Assembly (NCBI RefSeq): GCF_000631985.1
Contig: NZ_JFYN01000041.1
Location: 186,001 to 250,000 of the forward strand
Direction of reading: 5' to 3'
Source: Pseudomonas sp. RIT288
GTDB taxonomy: Bacteria; Pseudomonadota; Gammaproteobacteria; Pseudomonadales; Pseudomonadaceae
DNA: 64,000 nt
In this document: positions 44,335 through 50,693 of the stretch, piece after piece
Position numbering within the stretch: position 1 is the first letter of the stretch
Layout of the letters: the number at the start of each line of letters is the position of its first letter
Position numbers and translations under genes: made by a program
Notes under the pieces: model-generated
What the model saw: only the letters and a program-made list of their open reading frames with translations
Told to the model about the DNA's origin: nothing
Databases searched by the model: none

Positions 44335-44482
44335 CACCCAGAGGCGCAGGCTTGTTCCTATCGTCGGTCTAGCCAGATGCATTCTTTATCGGCGCTTGGG
44401 TGAAAGGAGGAGGGGCGAAATCTCCCACGGATCTGTACTGCGTCAACAGTCAGAATCGAGCCTTGTCCCTCCTCCTCCCTTC
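44335..44482 (-). ncRNA. Predicted IS110 bridge RNA
   Basis: Minus-strand, in the left end upstream of the transposase. Stem 1 pairs 44467-44482 with 44402-44415 (GGAGGAGG / CCTCCTCC). Its loop carries GGCTCG (44457-44462), identical to the left target half, and GTGGGAG (44422-44428), complementary to the right half CTCCCAC. Stem 2 pairs 44391-44402 with 44335-44347 (CACCCA / TGGGTG plus GCGC / GCGC). Its loop carries AAGAAT (44381-44386), matching the element's right end TAGAAT, and ACAAG (44351-44355), complementary to the left end CTTGT. Order and strandedness follow the described IS621 bridge RNA. Structure drawn by eye. Confidence 0.72.
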
Positions 44483-44499
44483 AAGTACCAGCATACAAG

Positions 44500-44518
44500 C
44501 GAGCCTGCTCGCGAAGGG
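44500..44518. repeat. Right part of the REP interrupted by IS110
   Basis: CGAGCCTGCTCGCGAAGGG, the continuation of the REP arm that ends at 43322. Confidence 0.85.
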
Positions 44519-44530
44519 GTAGACGCGGTC

Positions 44531-45313
44531 TCAGGCCTTGAGCGCTTTCTTCGGGTAGATGTCGTACCGACTGGATTTGCCATCCAGCGCATGACTCGGC
44601 TTCGGCCCCTCGATGCACGGTGCCTTGCGCGGGCGCTTGACCACCACACGGTGTGTCGCCAGGGCCAGCGCCGCTTCGAGCAGTGCCGGCGCATCCGGAT
44701 CATCCCCGACCAGCGGCCGGAACAGGCGCATTTCCTTCTTCACCAGCGCGGTTTTCTCGCGGTGCGGGAACATCGGGTCGAGGTAAATCACCTGCGGTGG
44801 CTCGCCCTCCCAGTTGCGCATGACCTCGATCGAGTTGCCCTTGAGCAGCTTCATCCGCGCGACAATCGGCGCCACGTCGAAATCTTCCGCCGCCCGCGCC
44901 AGACCATCCTCCAGCAACGCCCCGATCAACGGCTGACGCTCGATCAGGCTCATCTCGCAGCCCAGACTGGCCAGCACGAACGCATCCTTGCCCAGCCCCG
45001 CCGTCGCGTCCAGCACCCGTGGACGCACGCCTTGGGCAATGCCGACCGCCTTGGCGATCATCTGCCCGCTGCCGCCGCCGTACAGACGCCGGTGCGCCGC
45101 GCCACCCTCGACGAAGTCCACCCGTACCGGCCCCGGTGCATCCGGGCCGAGCTGCTGCAGCTGCAAACCCTGCTCGCCCAGCTGCAAGGCGAACTCGCCG
45201 TCGTCCACCTGCAGCGGCAGGCCCAGACGCTCGGCCCACTGCTCGGCTTGCGCTTCAAACGTCGGGCCGAGGGCCTGGACATGGATGCGGCAGGCCGCGG
45301 GTTGCTCAATCAT
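44531..45313 (-). CDS. rsmJ: 16S rRNA (guanine-N2)-methyltransferase RsmJ
   Basis: Methylates G1516 (E. coli numbering) of 16S rRNA. 260 residues from the ATG at 45313 (MIEQPAACRIHVQALG); the frame runs 28 codons further upstream without family resemblance. SAM site VLDATAGLGKDAFVLASLG near 108-126, and catalytic-type IYLDPMFPHREKTALVKKEM near 180, both characteristic. Its 3' end is 12 bases from the REP fragment beside the IS110 element, and it is divergent from the gene at 45407. Confidence 0.92.
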   Translation of the reverse strand: MIEQPAACRIHVQALGPTFEAQAEQWAERLGLPLQVDDGEFALQLGEQGLQLQQLGPDAPGPVRVDFVEGGAAHRRLYGGGSGQMIAKAVGIAQGVRPRVLDATAGLGKDAFVLASLGCEMSLIERQPLIGALLEDGLARAAEDFDVAPIVARMKLLKGNSIEVMRNWEGEPPQVIYLDPMFPHREKTALVKKEMRLFRPLVGDDPDAPALLEAALALATHRVVVKRPRKAPCIEGPKPSHALDGKSSRYDIYPKKALKA

Positions 45314-45406
45314 GAAAACACGCTCAAAAAAGTTAAGGATCGGCAGAAGGTGGCCGATAAACCAATCAACGCGCATTTTGCCAGAGCTGAGCGTCAACCG
45401 AAAAAA

Positions 45407-46027
45407 ATGTCAGGCATTCTTCCCACATCGATTGGCTACATTTCGCCCAAGGGCGACTTCAGCCGTCATAACACTCAAGCATTGGGCGGCGTCAGTCACC
45501 TGTGGCAGGATTTCTTTGCCCAGGCCCTGGCCGAACAATCGAGCGATGTGGTGCCGGCCTGTGGCACCTTTCCACCGGTTGACCTGAACAGCCCGGAAGA
45601 ACCGACCCTGGGCAGCGAGCTGCACGCGCACATCGTCGAGCAGCGTCAGTGCGACGTGGTCGAGACCGAGGTGCGTCCGCCGGAGCCGCTGTTCCTGCCG
45701 ATCGCCGAGTTCGAAACCGATCTGCTGGACAAGCCGTTCCCACCATTCCCGCCAGAAGAACTCAAGGCTCAGCAGGAGCAGCAGGACTTCGACAGCAGTT
45801 GGGTCCGTCCGATCGTGATCAACAATGGTCAGCCGGTGCCAGAGCCTGGCCCGGCGCCGCAGAAGAAGCCGCTGTACTTGCCGATTGCCGAGTTCGACCT
45901 CGATCTGCTGCAAAAACCTTATCCACCGTTCCCGCCGGAAGAAATCGTCGAGCAGCAGAAAGCGCTGGACTTCGATAACGGCTGGGCGCGCCCGATCGTC
46001 CTGCAGAACCTGCGCATCGCCGCCTGA
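45407..46027 (+). CDS. Conserved Pseudomonas protein with a duplicated proline-rich motif
   Basis: 206 residues from the ATG at 45407 (MSGILPTSIGYISPKGDFSR). An N-terminal globular part (1-90) is followed by two ~45-residue repeats at about 94-139 and 155-199. The shared pattern is L(F/Y)LPIAEF, DLL.KP(F/Y)PPFPPEE, then DF.W.RPIV. No signal peptide, membrane segment or known domain is seen. Related proteins are sometimes labelled TonB-like because of the prolines, but I see no membrane anchor. Function unknown. Confidence 0.75.
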   Translation: MSGILPTSIGYISPKGDFSRHNTQALGGVSHLWQDFFAQALAEQSSDVVPACGTFPPVDLNSPEEPTLGSELHAHIVEQRQCDVVETEVRPPEPLFLPIAEFETDLLDKPFPPFPPEELKAQQEQQDFDSSWVRPIVINNGQPVPEPGPAPQKKPLYLPIAEFDLDLLQKPYPPFPPEEIVEQQKALDFDNGWARPIVLQNLRIAA

Positions 46028-46031
46028 TCCC

Positions 46032-46724
46032 TCAGCGACACACGCTCCAGCGCCCGACATCGACATGAAAGTGATTGCGATGTGCGGCGTTGTAATCCGG
46101 ACTCAACACCACACTGAACGCCTCACAGGCGCCATCGCGCACCTGACGCAGAAACTGCGCATCCTGATTCTGTTTCGGCCAGTCCTTGAGCACGCTGATG
46201 CTGCGCCCGTCCGCCAGACGAAATCCGCTGATATCCAGCGCATCGGCACTGGCATGCCGACTGAGCGCCCCGCTCTCGCGGTTATAGACATTGCGGCAGG
46301 CAAAGCTGCCAAGGTGATCAAGGCGCGCCACCCTCTGCCCGTAAACAGATTGCGCGGCGGGTTGCAGGGTATGCCGTTCAAACATCGCGTAAGCCACCGC
46401 CAGCGGGCAACTGGCAAGGAAGCTGCTGCTCAGCGCCACCTCACCGCCCTGCACGCGCACGGCGCCGATCAGCGGGCACTTGGCGCCGGGGCTGTCGGCT
46501 TGCGCTGTGACGCGCAGACCCGCGTTGCTCAGGACTTGCGCGCACAACTCGGGATTGCTGCGCAGGCGCATCAGTTTGAAACCGGTCAGCCAATTGGGCG
46601 CGGCCTTCACATCCAGCGGCGCCCACGGATTCCACTCGGCCGGCACGTCGAGCCAGCCGCGCCAGACGCTGAGCACGGCGCCAGCAATTATCAACAGCAC
46701 TGACAGCGTGATCCAGCGGCCCAT
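46032..46724 (-). CDS. Extensin-like family protein, membrane-anchored
   Basis: 230 residues. An N-terminal membrane anchor (MGRWITLSVLLIIAGAVLSV) is followed by an Extensin_2-type domain (about 55-228). Conserved Cys lie in NPELCAQ, AKCPLIG, ASCPLAV, FACRNV, GACEAF and at the end. SRHASADALDISGF and HRNHFHVDVG resemble the metal-binding motifs of M15-type D,D-peptidases. A periplasmic cell-wall role is plausible but unproven. It overlaps or abuts the gene at 46727, upstream in the same direction. Confidence 0.85.
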   Translation of the reverse strand: MGRWITLSVLLIIAGAVLSVWRGWLDVPAEWNPWAPLDVKAAPNWLTGFKLMRLRSNPELCAQVLSNAGLRVTAQADSPGAKCPLIGAVRVQGGEVALSSSFLASCPLAVAYAMFERHTLQPAAQSVYGQRVARLDHLGSFACRNVYNRESGALSRHASADALDISGFRLADGRSISVLKDWPKQNQDAQFLRQVRDGACEAFSVVLSPDYNAAHRNHFHVDVGRWSVCR

Positions 46725-46726
46725 GC

Positions 46727-47563
46727 TCAGCCCTTGAAAAACTGATTGGCCTGGGCGTACGGCATCGATTGCGCAGTGAAGCCGAAGGTGCCGTGCTGCT
46801 GGATCTCTTCAGCCGCGCGGAAGAACTCGCCGAACGCAGCCAAGGCCAACGCCGAACCGGTACTGATCCTGCGCACACCCATTTCTTCCAGCGCCTGCAC
46901 AGTCAGTTTCAAACCGCCGGACATCAACACATTGACCGGTTTCGGCGCCACCGCGCGCACCACCGCCAGCACTTCTTCGGCATTGCGCAAACCCGGCGCA
47001 TACAGCACGTCGGCGCCCGCCTCGGCAAAGGCTTGCAGGCGGCGGATGGTGTCGTTGAGATCGGGATTGCCGTGCAGATAATTTTCCGCGCGGGCCGTCA
47101 GGAGGAAGGGAAATGGCAGCGTGCGCACCGCGGCGACAGCAGCTTCGATGCGCGCCACAGCGTGTTCAAAGCAATAGATCGGCGCGTCGACGCGGCCCGT
47201 GGCGTCCTCGATCGAACCACCGACCGCGCCGGCCTCGGCAGCACGCAACAGGCTTTTGGCGCACTCGGCCGGGTCATCGGCGAAACCGTTTTCCAGGTCC
47301 ACCGCCACCGGCAGATCGGTCGCCGCGACAATCGCCCGGACATTGGCCAGGGTGTCGTCGAGACTCAAGGCACCGTCGGCCTTGCCTTGGGAAAACGCGT
47401 AACCGGCGCTGGTGGTTGCCAGTGCCTGATAGCCCAGACTGGCGAGCATCTTCGCCGAGCCGGCATCCCACGGGTTGGGAATCACGAAAATCCCCGATCG
47501 CTCATGCAGGGCCTTGAAGGCCTGGGCTTTGCGGGCTTGTTCTTGAAGGGCGTGGGCGTCCAT
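46727..47563 (-). CDS. Isocitrate lyase/PEP mutase-superfamily protein
   Basis: 278 residues forming a TIM barrel of the ICL/PEPM superfamily: GIFVIPNPWDAGSAKML near 26, ATTSAGYAFSQGKADG near 49, metal-site VAVDLENGFAD near 87 and GGSIEDATG near 114. The KKCGH-type catalytic loop of true isocitrate lyase is absent, so it is more likely a PEP mutase-like or oxaloacetate-acting enzyme. No phosphonate genes are nearby. Substrate unknown. Confidence 0.8.
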   Translation of the reverse strand: MDAHALQEQARKAQAFKALHERSGIFVIPNPWDAGSAKMLASLGYQALATTSAGYAFSQGKADGALSLDDTLANVRAIVAATDLPVAVDLENGFADDPAECAKSLLRAAEAGAVGGSIEDATGRVDAPIYCFEHAVARIEAAVAAVRTLPFPFLLTARAENYLHGNPDLNDTIRRLQAFAEAGADVLYAPGLRNAEEVLAVVRAVAPKPVNVLMSGGLKLTVQALEEMGVRRISTGSALALAAFGEFFRAAEEIQQHGTFGFTAQSMPYAQANQFFKG

Positions 47564-47596
47564 CGGCAGGCTCCTGGGCAGGGGAAAAATCCGCCT

Positions 47597-48457
47597 TCAG
47601 AGCAAGCCGAGTTGCTCGGCGGCGGGTTCTCTGTATAGCTCAGGCAGGGATGGCAGGCCAGGCAAACGTTGCATCAATTTTGCGTGAAAACGTTGCGCCA
47701 GCTTCGCCGCCATGACGTTGTCGGCGGTGTGCAGGAAGATGTAAGGCGTGCGGCCCTCTTCGATCCATTCGGCGATTTTCGCCACCCACGGCACGAGGAA
47801 CGGATCGTTGGCTTCCAGCTCCGGGTGGCCGATGAAGCGCACCTGCGGGAACTGGGTAAACGCCGCCGGACGGGTCGGCACCCGGGGCTTTTTCGATTGT
47901 GCATGGATCACCGAAGACTCGGTGGACAGACAACTGAACAGCGCCCGTGGATCGAGGCAGATGCGTTCCACGCCACGGTCCAGCAGCAAGCGATTGAGCA
48001 GGCGTTCGCTCTCGCCCTTGGCGAAGAACTGTTCGTGGCGCACTTCCACCGCCAGTGGCCGATCCAGCGCGTCGATGAACGCGGTCAACTCGGGCAATCG
48101 ATGCGGGGTGAAGCTTTTCGACAGTTGCAGCCACAGCGGCGAAACGCGCTCGCCGAGCGGGCCGAGAAGATTTACGAAGGTTTCGGCAGCGGTCAGTTGA
48201 TCACGCAGGTCACCGCTGTGGCTGATGTCGCCGGGGAACTTGGCGGTGAAGCGAAAGTGTTCGGGCATGGTCTCGGCCCAGCGCTGCACGGTGGCCGGCG
48301 AGGGGCTGGCGTAGAAGGTCGTGTTGCCCTCCACGGCGTTGAACACTTGGGAATAAAGACTGAGGAAGTCCGAGGTCTTGGCGTCTTCGGGGTACAGGTA
48401 CTCGCGCCAGGCGTTTTCACTCCAGGACGGACAACCGAGGTAGTAAGGCAGATCCAT
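47597..48457 (-). CDS. DUF72 family protein
   Basis: 286 residues from the ATG at 48457 (MDLPYYLGCPSWSENAWREY), which overlaps the stop of the upstream gene by one base (TGATG). The frame is open 13 codons further, but those residues do not fit the family. DUF72 TIM-barrel motifs: NAVEGNTTFYASPSP near 40, FTAKFPGDISH near 71, LAVEVRH near 136, and FLHTADNVMAAKLA near 243. Function unknown (YecE-like). Confidence 0.85.
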   Translation of the reverse strand: MDLPYYLGCPSWSENAWREYLYPEDAKTSDFLSLYSQVFNAVEGNTTFYASPSPATVQRWAETMPEHFRFTAKFPGDISHSGDLRDQLTAAETFVNLLGPLGERVSPLWLQLSKSFTPHRLPELTAFIDALDRPLAVEVRHEQFFAKGESERLLNRLLLDRGVERICLDPRALFSCLSTESSVIHAQSKKPRVPTRPAAFTQFPQVRFIGHPELEANDPFLVPWVAKIAEWIEEGRTPYIFLHTADNVMAAKLAQRFHAKLMQRLPGLPSLPELYREPAAEQLGLL

Positions 48458-48765
48458 CAGATGTACAGGTCGAGGCCCAGCACATCCGCATCCCAATCGA
48501 CAAACCCGGCGGTGCTCAGGTAGCTGGCCAGGGCCATCGCTACGCTTTTGCTCATGGCGCGGTGATAAATCATGTCTTGCTGACGGGCGGGCAGATTGGC
48601 CAGGCGTTGTGCGGGGGCTTTGGCAGCGCGGGCGGCCATTTGCTCTTCAGTCGGGAATTCCAGCTCGCCGTCGATATCGTCGACGGATTCATCCAGCGCC
48701 ACATTGCCTTTGCGAGGCTTGCGCTTGATGGGGTAGGACTGAGAGGAAAGGCCGTCTATACGCAT
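48457..48765 (-). CDS. Small conserved hypothetical protein
   Basis: 102 residues, MRIDGLSSQSYPIKRKPRKG at the start, an acidic middle (DESVDDIDGELEFPTEEQM), then a helical region (RLANLPARQQDMIYHRAMSK). No membrane segment or signal. It is translationally coupled to the DUF72 gene by a TGATG overlap, so it is likely a real gene. Function unknown. Confidence 0.75.
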   Translation of the reverse strand: MRIDGLSSQSYPIKRKPRKGNVALDESVDDIDGELEFPTEEQMAARAAKAPAQRLANLPARQQDMIYHRAMSKSVAMALASYLSTAGFVDWDADVLGLDLYI

Positions 48766-48904
48766 AATTTCATGCTCGGTATCGATGATGGCAATTTAGC
48801 GGCACTTGACCGACTTAGCAAACTGCCGAGTGATAACTAGAACACATAAAGCGCAAAAGGTTTAAAGCGAGGGGATGGAAACTGATGATTGGCAGCTGTA
48901 GAAG

Positions 48905-48978
48905 CAAAAGATCGCAGCCTTCGGCAGCTCCTACAGAAGCGTGCAACCCCTGTAGGAGCTGCCGCAGGCTGCGATCTG
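48905..48978. repeat. REP doublet between tsaB and the small hypothetical
   Basis: CAAAAGATCGCAGCCTTCGG CAGCTCCTAC and the inverted GTAGGAGCTGCCGCAGGCTG CGATCTG, separated by AGAAGCGTGCAACCCCT. Tail-to-tail orientation. It ends eight bases before the tsaB stop. Confidence 0.9.
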
Positions 48979-48986
48979 TTAAAGGC

Positions 48987-49661
48987 TCAGCGAGCCTTCG
49001 GGGTGGCGACTTTGTCGCGCAGGTAAACCGGTTGCGCATCGTCTGCCGGGATCGACTCGCCGCGTTCCCAGGCAAATCGCGCCAGGGTCAGCAGGTCTTC
49101 GGCGTGAGGCAGCATGCCAGCGTCCTGACCGCTCGGTTTGACCGCGATCCGCTCACCGTAACCCCACCCCGTCCCGGCACCGAACCACTCACCGCTGGCA
49201 TCGCCCGGTAGCGCTGCCACTTCCGGCGGCAGTACCGCTTCGACACCGACCAGACGCATTTCGCCTGCGGTCTCGCGGTAGCAGCCCCAATACACTTCAT
49301 CCATTCGCGCATCGATGGCCGCCGCGACCTGGCTCACGCCGTGTTCGCGATACGCACGTTGCGCCAGTACGGCGAGGTTCGACACCGGCAACACCGGACG
49401 ATCCAGCGCGAACGCCAGCCCCTGCACCACGCCGATGGCAATCCGTACACCGGTAAACGCACCCGGCCCGCGACCGAACGCGATCGCGTCCACCGCCTGC
49501 AACGTGGTGCCGGCATCGGCCAGCAGTTGCTGGATCATCGGCAGCAGTTTCTGCGCGTGCAGACGCGGGATCACCTCGTAATGGCTCGTGACCTTGCCGT
49601 CATGCAGCAAGGCAACGGAGCAAGCTTCGGTCGCGGTGTCCAGGGCCAGCAAGGTGCTCAT
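48987..49661 (-). CDS. tsaB: tRNA threonylcarbamoyladenosine biosynthesis protein TsaB
   Basis: Partner and activator of TsaD in making t6A37, the substrate of TcdA (25365). 224 residues from the ATG at 49661 (MSTLLALDTATEACSVALLH); a TTG four codons upstream is less likely. ASKHA-fold motifs: LALDTATEACSVAL at the N-terminus and GRGPGAFTGVRIAIG near 65. Downstream of adk in the same direction, as in other pseudomonads. Confidence 0.94.
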   Translation of the reverse strand: MSTLLALDTATEACSVALLHDGKVTSHYEVIPRLHAQKLLPMIQQLLADAGTTLQAVDAIAFGRGPGAFTGVRIAIGVVQGLAFALDRPVLPVSNLAVLAQRAYREHGVSQVAAAIDARMDEVYWGCYRETAGEMRLVGVEAVLPPEVAALPGDASGEWFGAGTGWGYGERIAVKPSGQDAGMLPHAEDLLTLARFAWERGESIPADDAQPVYLRDKVATPKAR

Positions 49662-49708
49662 CGATGTATCCAAAACAGGTGGGAAAAAAGTGCGTCAGTA
49701 TAAACAAC

Positions 49709-49730
49709 TACGGCCCGCAAGCGGGCCGTG
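49709..49730 (-). terminator. Hairpin downstream of adk
   Basis: Perfect stem CGGCCCGC / GCGGGCCG with a two-base loop, 25 bases after the adk stop. On the minus strand it is followed by TAGTTGTTT, a modest T-tract, so termination before tsaB may be partial. Confidence 0.6.
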
Positions 49731-49753
49731 GATGATGCAACACGTCAGCTTTT

Positions 49754-50404
49754 TCAGCTCAGTGCTTCGAGCACCTTGGCGGTGATCGCTTCAACCGAAC
49801 CAACGCCCGGAATGTGGCTGTACTTCGGCTTGCCAGCATTTTTGGCGGACAGGCTCTGATAGAACTCCACCAGCGGCTTGGTCTGCGAATGGTAGACCGA
49901 CAGGCGATGACGCACGGTTTCTTCGGTGTCGTCCTTGCGCTGCACCAGATCGTCGCCGGTGACATCGTCTTTGCCAGCCACTTTCGGCGGGTTGTAGACG
50001 ATGTGGTAAACGCGGCCGCTGGCCTCGTGAACGCGACGACCGGCGATACGCTGAACGATTTCTTCGTCTTCAACAGCGATTTCAACCACGGCGTCCAGCT
50101 CGACACCGGCAGTTACCAGCGCTTCGGCCTGTGGAATGGTGCGCGGGAAACCGTCGAACAGAAAGCCGTTGGCGCAGTCTGGTTGAGCGATGCGATCCTG
50201 CACCAGCGCGATGATCAGGTCATCCGACACCAGGCCGCCGGCATCCATGATGCTCTTGGCCTGAATGCCCAGCGGAGTGCCGGCCTTGACCGCAGCACGC
50301 AGCATGTCGCCGGTGGAGATTTGCGGAATGCCGAATTTCTCGGTGATGAACTTAGCCTGAGTACCTTTACCGGCCCCGGGAGCTCCCAGCAGAATGACGC
50401 GCAT
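49754..50404 (-). CDS. adk: Adenylate kinase
   Basis: Interconverts 2 ADP with ATP and AMP. 216 residues from the ATG at 50404 (MRVILLGAPGAGKGTQAKFI), preceded by TTGAGGAGCAC. The open frame upstream is unrelated. P-loop GAPGAGKGTQ at 7-16, NMP-binding GDMLRAAV near 32, FLFDGFPRT near 82. The long LID (about 123-160: GRRVHEASGRVYHIVYNPPK) lacks the zinc-binding Cys found in some Gram-positives. Confidence 0.97.
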   Translation of the reverse strand: MRVILLGAPGAGKGTQAKFITEKFGIPQISTGDMLRAAVKAGTPLGIQAKSIMDAGGLVSDDLIIALVQDRIAQPDCANGFLFDGFPRTIPQAEALVTAGVELDAVVEIAVEDEEIVQRIAGRRVHEASGRVYHIVYNPPKVAGKDDVTGDDLVQRKDDTEETVRHRLSVYHSQTKPLVEFYQSLSAKNAGKPKYSHIPGVGSVEAITAKVLEALS

Positions 50405-50693
50405 CGATGTGCTCCTCAATTTTTTATATAGAAAACAACGGGATTCGCCTCTTTGGGCCAATCTTAAAAAACGGGTCGTGGCCGCACAAACGGCCAAAGG
50501 CTGATCAAGATACACAGCAGGCTGCGCCCACACAAGACGCCAAAAGTCGGAGAAACCGGTGCCTGCCGCGACCTTGCGACGCGGTAACCCAAGTCGCAAC
50601 CCCATCATTAACTGTCGCCTGCCCGCACTTTGTGCCTGTGTACAAAGCGGCACCCGGCCTGTGCACCGGGCGCCTGATACCACAGCAAAAACC

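Larger units (their letters stand above)
43323..44499 (-). mobile_element. IS110-family insertion sequence inserted in a REP
   Basis: 1177 bases counted with one copy of the core dinucleotide. Read along the transposase strand, the left junction is GCAGGCTCG-CT-TGTATGC and the right junction is CATAGAAT-CT-CCCACATT, so CT flanks both ends and there is no terminal inverted repeat, as expected for IS110. It holds one transposase gene, a ~200-base non-coding left end upstream of it, and a short right end containing a hairpin (43330-43351) that overlaps the transposase stop. REP targeting by IS110 relatives is known in Pseudomonas. Confidence 0.88.

Noticed and set aside
44396..46027. 543-codon plus-strand frame covering rsmJ
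   Set aside because: Only its last 206 codons (from 45407) form a plausible gene; the rest is antisense to rsmJ and to the IS left end.
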